Shown here: piece after piece, positions 1 through 10,124 of the stretch
Layout of the letters: the number at the start of each line of letters is the position of its first letter
How positions within the stretch are numbered: position 1 is the stretch's first letter
Source: Ornithodoros turicata
Taxonomy: Eukaryota; Arthropoda; Arachnida; Ixodida; Argasidae
Reading direction: 5' to 3'
NCBI RefSeq assembly: GCF_037126465.1
Contig: NC_088206.1
Location: forward strand, 15,751,699 to 15,815,698
DNA: 64,000 nucleotides
Translations under genes and position numbers: made by a program
The notes under the pieces: model-generated
Databases searched by the model: none
Seen by the model: only the letters and a program-made list of their open reading frames with translations
What the model was told of the DNA's origin: nothing

Positions 1-190
1 CTAGAAGCTAGGGCTCCGAACGTGGACATCTATATGTGTCTCTTACTGCACGTCCAATATAATTGTCAAGTGACGTACCAATAAAAGAATGTAATAAACT
101 GTCAATCAATCAACCACGTTAACCCAACATACAAAATGTACACTCCATAAGAATTAATCAGGTATGTTAGGTTTATCGTCCATATACAAA
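1..190 (+). other. 3' flank of an upstream ML-domain gene copy (gene itself outside window)
   Basis: This stretch matches the downstream flanks of gene A (about 8690-8900) and gene B (about 25090-25260). The shared parts are a segment reading about 'gaacgtggacatctatat', a 'tgacgtac' segment, and paired AATAAA signals at 80-85 and 93-98 equivalent to those at 25163-25168 and 25176-25181. In genes A and B the first signal lies about 345-395 bases after the stop codon. By analogy, an upstream ML copy on the plus strand should stop roughly 265-320 bases left of base 1. The match is seen directly; the existence of that gene is inferred. Confidence 0.6.
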
Positions 191-199
191 AAAAGAGAG

Positions 200-610
200 A
201 GAGAGAGAAAAAAAAATCTGCAGCGTCTTGTTGTTGTTGGTTGGTTAAGTAACAAGGGGAGATTGAATTCGCGTAAGCGAATTCTGCTCCCCCCCCCCCC
301 AAAAAAAAAAGAAGAAGAAACGGTACGATCGCACCACAGAAGGTGCGAGCGCAACGCAAAGGTTCAGCGGGGAGAGCGTCACGACTGCGACTCCGTTCAC
401 ATCAAGGATCAAGTAATGTCCACGCACCGTCTAGTATAGGGTTTCTAGTCCAGCTTTCACAATGAAATTGACAAGAGCATTGAAGGCCGCGTTCCTGTGC
501 TTAGCGTCCCATACGCCTAAGACATTCTCTATACTGAAGTCTCTGCTGTCGAGATGGCCAAGGGTCTGCCTCAAGGCGCCTCTTTGTGCAGCGTCTTCTG
601 TGGATTTAAG
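200..610 (-). mobile_element. 5'-truncated non-LTR retrotransposon 3' end
   Basis: Read on the minus strand, bases about 600 to 434 encode the C-terminal tail of a LINE ORF. It is closely related to the tail at 58270-58034 and shares residues such as LGVWD, AAFNALVNFIV and LETLY before the stop. The 3' UTR, with 'aaacggtacgatcgcacc', is also shared with 57900-57960. Everything upstream is missing, so this is a dead 5'-truncated insertion. Confidence 0.7.
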
Positions 611-1012
611 TTAGTCATTTGCAGCTGCCACAGCTTGACCATACTGATACAATTTATCTACAGGAAACAGCCGCAGGAACAAGTTCGCATCAGTATAAGC
701 AAACAGGACACGGTCACATACATTGACGCCGTGGACAGTGACAGCAGCAGCATCCGCTGTCTCATTTCCTGTGATACTGCTGTAATCAGGAACTGATTGC
801 GAGATAATCATATCATGCCCAAGCAGCAGGGAACAGTGGGGAACTCTTGAAGCAGTTTGAAGAAGCTGTAATTTTGAAGATAGTACCTCAAGTTCGGAAG
901 TGTTCTGTAGCTCGGCTCTTGAGTCGTGGTAAAGGATACCATTCATAGGGTGGACAAGACTTCAGATATTCCAGAGCTTGGACGGTGCCATGAATTCGTG
1001 CCGCGTCGTGGA

Positions 1013-1127
1013 TGACTCATAATCAGACAGCGTGAATGCACCAGTGACACCATCATCCGGACCGGGACATTAAAAAAGCAGACGACAAGCCTTGACGAAT
1101 TGCCGACAGGTGTTAGAGTTCTATAAA
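1013..1127 (+). promoter_or_regulatory. Gene A promoter: TGACTCA site and TATA box
   Basis: A TATAAA sequence lies at 1122-1127, 75 bases upstream of the gene A start codon. An AP-1/CNC-type TGACTCA lies at 1013-1019 inside a block conserved with gene B (21725-21731). The same two elements sit at almost the same spacing in gene B and are mutated in the gene D copy. The factor that binds is inference. Confidence 0.55.
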
Positions 1128-1196
1128 CAAACCCGGCCACCCATTCGAGGCCCGTGAACGTGACGTGGCCTCAGCTCGGCTCGACACTTTTGCAAG

Positions 1197-4100
1197 ATGC
1201 GTCTCCTCGTCTTCTTCCTGGTCTTCGTTGGACTAGCTCATGCTGGACATGTCTCAGTCAGTAACTGTGGTAAGCAGGACGTAGTCGCTTGTTTGACGCA
1301 GCCCAGGTATAAATTCACTTTCTGTCTGCGATAAAATCTGCTTTGTTCTGCAGGATTCACGTCGAGGGCAACACTAGTACATCTCGATGTCGAACGTTGC
1401 GATTCTGTGCCTTGTATTATCAAGCGGGGCATATACACGAGGTTTGAATTCGAATTCATCCCACGTAAGTGATATTGAGACACGTAAGGGATTACGGAAT
1501 TGATGAGTTTCAGTTTACTGTGTATTCTCACACGAGCGACATCCTCACGGAAGATTCTAGTGGAAGAAAAAGTAAAAACACTGCTCATCAAGACGAAGTT
1601 TCGTCCCGTGTTATATATTGAGCATTCACACCGTGCGGAATATCGGGAGTGGCGTGCTGCGCACTTAGCAGACGACAGTTAGCAGACGACAACGTCAGCG
1701 TCTTTCCTCTCGTCTGCTACAGAACACTGGACGTTGAGCGCTCACGCTCAGAAAGCTATATGACGTTTTTCGCATCTTCCGCTTCTACGGCGAATGTCGC
1801 TCGTATGAAGAGACAGTCAGTGTCGTGTATGCCAAAGGGAGTCTGGCCATTGGGAAGAGCCGAAAAAAGAGTCTCGACTTGTCAATCAAACTTAGGCGTA
1901 CTCCATTGGTTACCGTTTTGGGAGCTGCCACGACACCAAATTTTCTCCAAGATGGAGGATGGTTCTTGGAACGACGAAGCGGAGATTTCGTGACAAAAAA
2001 TTTTCACAGTCTACTTTAATTTCATACTGTAAGTATATATATTCTCATGTACGCCTGCAACATCAGCTTCAACTTTCGCTCCGCCATCATTATTTACGCG
2101 AAAATGGGGTGTTTCGCCGCTAACGTTAGGCCTACTTAAGACCGTGACACAAAGAAAATAGCAAGAAGGACGACCCTTATACGTAGGATTTTGCACTATA
2201 TAATTGCATTTTATTTATGCATACATCTTTGCTCATTTTTGATTCGATCTACTTACATTACAAAACTTTATACCGGCAGTCGTCTGCTACGAGGAAGCTG
2301 TTGTACCGACTTCTGCCAGCAACCATTTCTGCAATTTTGAGCCTTCCCAACATGCCTGTCTCCGTGCAGATGGCGTTGATAAAAGTGGGCGCAAAATCCG
2401 TCGTTTTGGTCTGTCACCAGTGGTACCCGTTTCAATCCAAATCCATCAATTTTCTCCAAAATGGTGGCACCCACTAAATATGGGTGAGGTATAAGTACTG
2501 GATGGATGTCATAAGAGACAACTGTATTTCGACCTGTGATTAGCTAGATACCTCAAAAAGTGGGTGGAGCCTCGGGTATAGGCAGGTCCCATTAATGGCC
2601 AGACTCCCTTTGGCATACACGGCACTGTACACGGTTACTCTCATGCTAGAGGGCTGTGCTCGCTAATTGCCGAGATGACTTCACACGTCGAGAAAGGCTT
2701 ATTGGTGGTGTTGGTGTGGTGGTGGTGGTGCTAGTGGAGGGTCTCGCCGTTGTCGGCCTCACAGAGGTGGGCAACGTCGCGACTGACGCCATGGGGAATT
2801 GTGCGTCCTGGGCAGACTTCTCAGGAACCTTTGCCGACATGTATCTGAAAGTGACTCAGGAAACACAGAAACAAAGAAGAAGAAAAAAAAGAACATAGCA
2901 CAGCTGAGACCAGGATTCGAACCCGGTACCTCCCATGTCCCTCCAGGGGGTCTCCCGGGCACGACATACTAGATTATAACGACCATGTCGTAGGCACCGC
3001 TTCCCAGCGCCGCATTTTTGGAAGGTAGCGGTGGCGCTCCTCATCGTCCCAGCTATTGCTTACTCAACTTCTACAATACTGTGTACTTCAACTTAACTTA
3101 GTATTTCTGTACAATTGGTGGATATTCCACAGATGTTCCATTCTGAGGCTGGTTATCATCATCATTCTACGCGTTTTCATGGGAGCTATTGCTGTCGTCT
3201 GTTACGGTAGTCGCACATATACGCTTCTGCGCGTTCAGAATTCAAATTTCCATCGTCCAATCGTGGTGCAGATCTCGCGTGCCGATGAGTAGGGCCCCTA
3301 GCGGAACGTGCGGACGGGCTCCTCATAGGGATTACTTATTATGACATGGGCGTTAAAATCTAGTAGGTCGCGCTCCTGGGTATGTGCATGGGTACCGGAT
3401 TGATCTGCGGGGTGCACCGTATACTCCCTGCTGTCCAGTAAGCGCGTTTCGTGTACTTTCCTTGACGAGTCAATCTACCTCGATAGTCAACGAGCAAACC
3501 CCCCTGTATATAGGCGTTGTCGCATTACTCTTGATCAGAGTTGTACGTAACGCGTTACTAGTAATTGCATTACTAGTAATCAGTTACTTTTTCAGTAAGT
3601 TTTTAACGTAATCAATTGATTTTGTGAGCAAGTAATGTTCCAAGTAATCTGATTACAATTTGCGGTAATCAATTACTGAGTAATTGATTACTTCTTTAAC
3701 CTTCTGTCAACAATGGCAACCCTTTTCAGCAAGCCAATCTGTTCTTCTGTTCCACCACCAGTTCGACTGAAGCAATGACGCAGAGGTCACTGTGACGGCC
3801 GTCTCTAGTCCACACGTGTTATACACACGCGTTATTACCACAGTAATATGATAGTAACCGCGATAATATGATGATATGATAATATTACAACCGCGACCTA
3901 TTAGAGCAACAGTAAAATAGGTGACTGTATTGATAAATTGTGGGGGCTGAACATAACAACAGTAACAAAACGAAGCCGAAGTTTCGATGTTGTTTTAAAC
4001 GCGTGTATGTGTTTTATATGTTGCTTTCATGTGTATTTGTGAATTTCACTTATCATGTATGTTGGTGTCTCATATTAGAATTTGCAACAAGAGCTGCATG

Positions 4101-7100
4101 GTTGCATTCACTGCAGTTTTGTTGGCTTTGCTATGGCCCGCAATTTAAAAGTAACGGGAAAAGTAACGCGTTACATTTTTAATCGGTAACGTATTACATT
4201 TTTGATGAAGTAATTTGTAACGGTAAAGAATTACTTTTCGTGCAGCAGTAACAGTAACTGTAATCAATTACCTTTTTCGAGTAACGTGTACAACTCTGCT
4301 CTTGATCCACTAGTTAAATGAAAGAAAGGGTCAAGGTTTCGACAACGTGTCGAAGCGTCGACTCTTTTTTTTACATTTAACTTTTAACGTACCATTAAAT
4401 GAACTAGTGTTCCCAACTTCCCTAAATTGCCAGCGTCTTTTTCCTTCCACAAGTGTGATACTTCGTGGCCGTTTGATTTTTTGTACTTCGCTCGACCTAT
4501 ATATATATATATATATATATAGATACTCATAGAACGATGCGGCAGCACCAGAGGACACGTGTTTCGCCGTGTTTGCGGCTCGTCGGCTCTGGGTAGCTGC
4601 GCATCGTTCCGAATTGGCAAACCAGGGGTCACTCAGCGAGCGATATACACCTGGGAGGGTGACTGAGCACTCCTCAATGCCACAGTGCAAGCCAGTGAAT
4701 TGTAATGCAGGAAAAAAAGCCATTAAAGAAACAAATAAATGATACTAGACGTGTTTGAAATTCAAACTTACAGATTAATATGGCTTCTATGGCTGCACGC
4801 AGAGAAACAGATACTCATAGAACGATGCGGCAGCACCAGAGGACACGTGTTTCGCCGTGTTTGCGGCTCGTCGGCTCTGGGTAGCTGCGCATCGTTCCGA
4901 ATTGGCAAACCAGGGGTCACTCAGCGAGCGATATACACCTGGGAGGGTGACTGAGCACTCCTCAATGCCACAGTGCAAGCCAGTGAATTGTAATGCAGGA
5001 AAAAAAGCCATTAAAGAAACAAATAAATGATACTAGACGTGTTTGAAATTCAAACTTACAGATTAATATGGCTTCTATGGCTGCACGCAGAGAAACAGAT
5101 ACTCATAGAACGATGCGGCAGCACCAGAGGACACGTGTTTCGCCGTGTTTGCGGCTCGTCGGCTCTGGGTAGCTGCGCATCGTTCCGAATATTCGGAACG
5201 ATGCGCCATGCAGCCATATTAATCTGTAAGTTTGAATTTCAAACACGTCTAGTATCATTTATTTGTTTCTTTAATGGCTTTTTTTCCTGCATTACAATTC
5301 ACTGGCTTGCACTGTGGCATTGAGGAGTGCTCAGTCACCCTCCCAGGTGTATATCGCTCGCTGAGTGACCCCTGGTTTGCCAATTCGGAACGATGCGCAG
5401 CTACCCAGAGCCGACGAGCCGCAAACACGGCGAAACACGTGTCCTCTGGTGCTGCCGCATCGTTCTATGAGTATCTGTTTCTCTGCGTGCAGCCATAGAA
5501 GCCATATTAATCTGTAAGTTTGAATTTCAAACACGTCTAGTATCATTTATTTGTTTCTTTAATGGCTTTTTTTCCTGCATTACAATTCACTGGCTTGCAC
5601 TGTGGCATTGAGGAGTGCTCAGTCACCCTCCCAGGTGTATATCGCTCGCTGAGTGACCCCTGGTTTGCCAATTCGGAACGATGCGCAGCTACCCAGAGCC
5701 GACGAGCCGCAAACACGGCGAAACACGTGTCCTCTGGTGCTGCCGCATCGTTCTATGAGTATCTGTTTCTCTGCGTGCAGCCATAGAAGCCATATTAATC
5801 TGTAAGTTTGAATTTCAAACACGTCTAGTATCATTTATTTGTTTCTTTAATGGCTTTTTTTCCTGCATTACAATTCACTGGCTTGCACTGTGGCATTGAG
5901 GAGTGCTCAGTCACCCTCCCAGGTGTATATCGCTCGCTGAGTGACCCCTGGTTTGCCAATTCGGAACGATGCGCAGCTACCCAGAGCCGACGAGCCGCAA
6001 ACACGGCGAAACACGTGTCCTCTGGTGCTGCCGCATCGTTCTATGAGTATCTGTTTCTCTGCGTGCAGCCATAGAAGCCATATTAATCTGTAAGTTTGAA
6101 TTTCAAACACGTCTAGTATCATTTATTTGTTTCTTTAATGGCTTTTTTTCCTGCATTATATATATATATATATATATATATTTCAAAAAGATGTTGGCAT
6201 TTAGCTGAGACACCCTGTATGCGACTTGTCCGCTTCTTCGAGAGCAGAAGAAAGCGGTACGTGGTTGACGGTTCTACTTTAAAGATGTCCCCGCTTTTTT
6301 TTTCTCTCTTTTTTTGCTTTTTTCTCTCATCACCACCGTCGTTAACAATAGGTGTGCTTGCCAACACGGAATATGCGTATCTCTGCGCCTCTGTGGTATA
6401 GTGCGGATGAATAGAGCGAACAGTCAGAGAGGGTATATCGCGTTTGTCTCTCTTTCAGACGTCAACAGCAGGACACTGACTTTGGACGCCAGATTCTCAC
6501 TTTTTGGCATCAACTTCCCGATCCCAGGAGTGGTGTCAAACCTCTGCAAATTTGTGTCGTGTCCCATCGTGGCTGAAAGAACTTACCGTATCGCTCTGAC
6601 ATTCTACATAAGCATGTGGTCCCCTCCCGTAAGTCCCAACAGTTCACTTTCAGATGTTCAACAGTTCTCACGATGTTCACATGTGAAGACAGAGACCGGT
6701 GACACGTGTTGACGCGTGCAGCTTCCCTGGCATAGCGTGCACCCATACGCCGGCAGGAAGGCGGCAAAGTTCGATTAGCAGCGATATCTCGGCTAAGTAC
6801 TGGTTATCGTGATCAGCACCGACGTTAGTATAGGCGTTCAGAGAGGGGCATAAATACATTTTTGAGTATTTAAATATAAGTACAAAATAATTTGTTGAAA
6901 AGGGGGTATTTAAGTACTCTTTTCAATATCAGTGTCTATAAATACAAAATATAAATACAGTATTTAAGTCTGTATAACTACCATCATAAATTGAGCAAGG
7001 TGGCGTATGGAATCACGGAAATTATGATGATTATAACAACAAATCAGCAAGCAGCAACTTAACATTTATTTGTTAGATTACTATGATGATTTTAATATTG

Positions 7101-8399
7101 AGAAGTTCCTGGAAGAACCTGATGGAAGATCCTGCATCGTTTAGGCATCTTCTGTTCGGCCGCACAATCAGATTCGCTACAGAAGGGTCAAATGCAGGGA
7201 AATTTTAGGATATGACTAGAGTTCCGCGTTTTCGGTTTTAACCGAAAAACGCCGAAAAACATACGCCGGGTAAATTTAACCTCATTCTGTTTTAATCGAA
7301 AAGCACCGAATACGGAGGGACATTCCAGGACATTACAGAGATAAATTGCTGCACATGCCCAGCAAGTTATTGATGCAGATCAGAAAACCATACAGGAATA
7401 CGATGGTTGTGAAAAATGTCCGTTTACTTTCTCCTTAGCCGTAAAACGCCACCGCAGGGAACAACGTCATGTTTAATGAGCGTCGCGCGGTCGCGCGCTA
7501 GGATTTCTATTCGCCGATAACTGCAGGGTAAACCATCGAAAAACGCCGATTTTGTGACAATCAATAAACACCGAAAAACATACGCCCAAAAATAAAAACC
7601 GAAAACGGAGAACCCTAGATATGCGTCAGCATATTATGTATTTAGGAGTATTTATAAAGTATTTATGAGATTAAATACCCGATAATTGGTATATTTAAAT
7701 ATAATTATAAATACATTTCTCTAATCTGTATCTAAATACAAAACATAAATACAGGTATTTATGTTTTAAATTACAATGTATTTAAGTACTGCCCATCCCT
7801 GGTACTATCGAACCCATTAAAATCATCATCGTTGAAAACTTAAGTCCATAATGGGTATTAGGGCAATACGCAACATCGAACGGACACAAAATAGATGAGT
7901 CCAGAAAATCCCAGTGTGCTTAGCGCAGCTCTGAACTGTGGGAGTTTACTAACACGTATAAGAAACGAGTGGCCTCCAAACTGTTCCGATTTCTCCCCGC
8001 TCAGCAAGCGCCCAGGATGCAATGCGCTCGCGAAGAGCACTGGGATTTTCTGAAGTCGTCTACATCGGGGGTCTCATTTACCTCCACGAGATGCGACAGG
8101 GTCGACTATACTTTTATGGGCCGCTGGGCGGCGGAGTGCGGGAAACACTTAGGCATTTCACGGTTACACTAACGGCAGGGTCCCTTGGCGCCAAAGAAAA
8201 ACTCCGAATGGCGCGTTTTTTCCCCCAAACAACCCAATACAATTAGAGTTACATCGAAGTTACATTATCGTATCATGTTTGTGTTCTCTTCATTTTCTTC
8301 GTCTTCTTCTTTTTCTAGTTAGTGACGAGACTCACCTACAGAATAAGAGGCGATGACCGAGAGCTGGGATGCTACACTACGGTTGTGGAGCTTCATTAA
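1197..8399 (+). CDS. ML-domain (NPC2 / group 2 allergen-like) secreted protein, gene A
   Basis: Four exons: 1197-1269, 1354-1464, 6459-6628 and 8319-8399. All introns are GT-AG with phases 1, 1 and 0. The product is 144 residues. Residues 1-16 form a signal peptide (MRLLVFFLVFVGLAHA), followed by HVSVSNC at the mature N-terminus. Exon 2 carries the CDSVPC pair and the IKRG motif, exon 3 carries PIPGVVSNLC and CPIVA, and exon 4 carries GDD and the last cysteine in LGCYTT. The six cysteines fit the three disulfides of the NPC2/Der p 2 fold, a beta-sandwich that binds lipids; the ligand here is unknown. The start was chosen by the signal peptide and by matching starts in genes B-D. Intron 2 is 5 kb long because of transposon insertions. 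AATAAA lies at 8795-8800 and ATTAAA at 8603-8608. The inverted copy at 52.3-48.8 kb is about 95% identical in exons 2 and 3. Confidence 0.9.
2640..3040 (-). mobile_element. tRNA-derived SINE, minus strand
   Basis: A Pol III B-box (GGTTCGAATCC) reads on the minus strand at 2923-2913. It is followed by an A-rich linker and a body containing 'tcaggaacctttgccgacatgt' in part and 'gtcgcgactgacgccatgg'. The same body occurs in the paralogous intron of gene D (about 51430-51670), so the insertion probably predates the duplication, although the tRNA-like head is not visible there. The body resembles the SINEs at 56660-56900 and 59490-59770. Confidence 0.5.
3536..4298. mobile_element. hAT-like MITE with 8-bp target duplication
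   Basis: The terminal inverted repeats begin CAGAGTTGTACG at the left and end GTACAACTCTG at the right. The element is flanked on both sides by the direct repeat CTCTTGAT (3528-3535 and 4299-4306). An 8-bp target duplication with CAG-starting termini is typical of hAT transposons. The interior is rich in repeated GTAATC/GTTAC motifs and has no transposase ORF. I found no counterpart in the gene D intron. Confidence 0.85.
4496..6181. repeat. 288-bp tandem repeat array with internal inversion, bounded by (TA)n
   Basis: Units of 288 bp run forward from about 4521 to 5195, with starts at 4739 and 5027. The array then flips at a perfect palindrome centred near 5195/5196 (CGCATCGTTCCGAAT and its complement) and continues as inverted units with starts at 5274, 5562, 5850 and 6138. 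About 130 bp are missing from the first inverted unit. The array abuts (TA)n microsatellites on both sides, near 4497-4520 and 6158-6181. Full units appear identical. Short ORFs recur on both strands because 288 is a multiple of three; I do not regard them as coding. Confidence 0.9.
6838..7802. mobile_element. AT-rich foldback MITE in gene A intron 3, with a nested second MITE
   Basis: The ends are inverted copies rich in 'gtatttaaatac'-type sequence, closing with 'actgcccatccctgg' at the right. The same element is in gene D intron 3 (49528-50160), so it predates the duplication. A separate foldback element is nested at 7216-7618. Confidence 0.65.
7216..7618. mobile_element. Nested foldback MITE, absent from paralogue
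   Basis: The termini CTAGAGTTCCGCGTTTTCGG and CCGAAAACGGAGAACCCTAG are inverted repeats. The interior repeats 'cgaaaaacgccgaaaaaca' in both orientations. The left flank ATATGA and right flank ATATGC suggest a short target duplication. Gene D has a single copy of this flank (around 49728) and no element. Confidence 0.7.
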
Positions 8400-9037
8400 T
8401 ATATGCAAATGTACTATATGATATGCTAAGCAATGAAGAAACGCCCAACAGCTGGCTAAGGAAGGATGCACCAGAGGGGGAGGGGGGGTGATGTGTTTAC
8501 TGAAAGAAAAAAGAAAAAAGGGCCAGTCACGTGGTAGTCGGCTGGATAGGGTATAGTCAACGTTCCAACAACATAGTCGAGACGTTTGATACTTGATACT
8601 TGATTAAAGAAATTTCTCCTCAGTGCGTCCTTTTTGTGACCGGCCCTATACGGACGGTGATTCGTTACTTATACATATACTTCTTTATACTTATTCATGT
8701 ACTTATTAGCATATACTTCTGTGCGTGGACACATCTATATATCGGTCTTCTTTCGCTGCATTCATATAATGTAATATTTATCGAGTGGTGTACAAATAAA
8801 AGGCTCGTAATAAATCGTCAATACGTGTTGTTACGCTACATTCATCCTGCACACAAAACGTATATACTTCGTACAAACTAGGTGTGTTATGTTTCTTCAG
8901 GTCAAAAGGAGAGAGACAGGGGGGGGGGGGATAGGGAGTCACACGACCATGACCGACAGAGCAACAATGCGAATCAGCGCATCATATAATATAAATGCAA
9001 CATGCACCAACCACGTGATCCACGTGTACGCGTGTTT

Positions 9038-9125
9038 CGCATAATGGGGGGGGGGGGGTATGTTTATTACAAAAAAAAAAAAAAAAAAGGCAAGCAGAAA
9101 GGAAAGGTCAGCCAGACAGATCGGC
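9038..9125 (-). mobile_element. Tail-only retrotransposon fragment ending in a C-run
   Basis: On the minus strand this reads 'ggctgacctttcc', then a T-run, then 'aataaacatac' and a run of C. It matches the 3' end of the LINE at 29425-29502. The gene D flank (around 48160-48200) lacks it: there the surrounding sequence continues without the run. Hence it is a short insertion made after the A/D duplication. Confidence 0.6.
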
Positions 9126-9289
9126 CGCTCAAATCGCAGACGACATTTTTACGGACGACAAATTAAAACACGACGCGATGACGATAGGTGTGCGCGGCAG
9201 ATGTACATGCCAACTTCGTGCAACGTTATGTGAGGGTATTTTGCGGCTTTTCATTTGACCGAAGTTTGCCTTAGACAAATTGCGTTAAA

Positions 9290-10124
9290 ATCACAGGGGT
9301 AACACAAATTAGCCATTGTTGGAACTACCCTCAAGCGGGTGCTTTTGTCAAAACTGCCATCTTGTCTATGGTCGCACGTCATATGGGCACCGTGCGCTAG
9401 AGTTTTCTGTCGACAGCGGCTCCTCGAAGGGAAACGCGGCGTAATGCCCTGGTACCAGGCAGCAGCGCCTAGCAGTGCTGTGCGAGTTTCGCCGTTCGAA
9501 AAGAGCGATTAATTTGAAGCTGCCTGCATAGAAAGTCAAAGGAGAAGATAAAATGGAAACCCATTATATGTGGTAATCTGCCACGACAACCAAGTTAGTG
9601 TGAAAGAGAGGCAACTTGCCGTAAAGGTTTCTTACTTCTCGCTGTATCGTCCCGCCGGTCACATATTTGAGAGAGCTCTTTCACCGCAATCCATCCAACT
9701 TCGTGCTCAATCTGTTGCTTCTAACTTAGATCTCATTCCTTGCATTTAGTATATTTGTCGGTGACCAGTTGAACACCACGATGTGGACCTATAGCACAGT
9801 AGCTGGCGTTAAAAAGTTGCGAAATACACCAATGAATGGCCAGTGAACATAGTGGAGCTTGGCTAAAATTTAATGTCCGCTATATGTCGTACAGTGTTTA
9901 TCTCTTTTACTCGGACCCTAATTTGGCGGCGTGTCCGCGAAGACTGGCTTTTGGGCCTGGTCTTCCTTCAATATACACCTTGCAAGCGAACAGAGGGGAA
10001 TATGGGACTTATTTGTTCTCCCCGAGCTACGTTTCGCAACCCGTCATCATTTTATGTATGTGCATTCTGTCCCTATGATATTATTATCGTTGCCATGAAA
10101 TCTTGCGATCTCGGTTACAAGGTT
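9290..10124. other. Intergenic, nothing recognised
   Basis: Similarity to the gene D block stops near 9285. I see no splice-linked ML exon, no long ORF with family similarity and no clear terminal inverted repeat in this stretch. Confidence 0.4.

Noticed and set aside
611..946. 111-residue minus-strand ORF upstream of gene A, partly repeated upstream of gene B
   Set aside because: The similarity is explained by the duplicated promoter region; the frame is not kept open in the gene B copy.
2911..2924. Possible minus-strand tRNA gene
   Set aside because: A B-box is present but the acceptor stem does not close. The context is a SINE.
4739..6137. Repeated 71- and 74-residue ORFs on both strands of the 288-bp array
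   Set aside because: They recur only because the unit length is a multiple of three. Both strands are open in the same unit and nothing resembles a known family.
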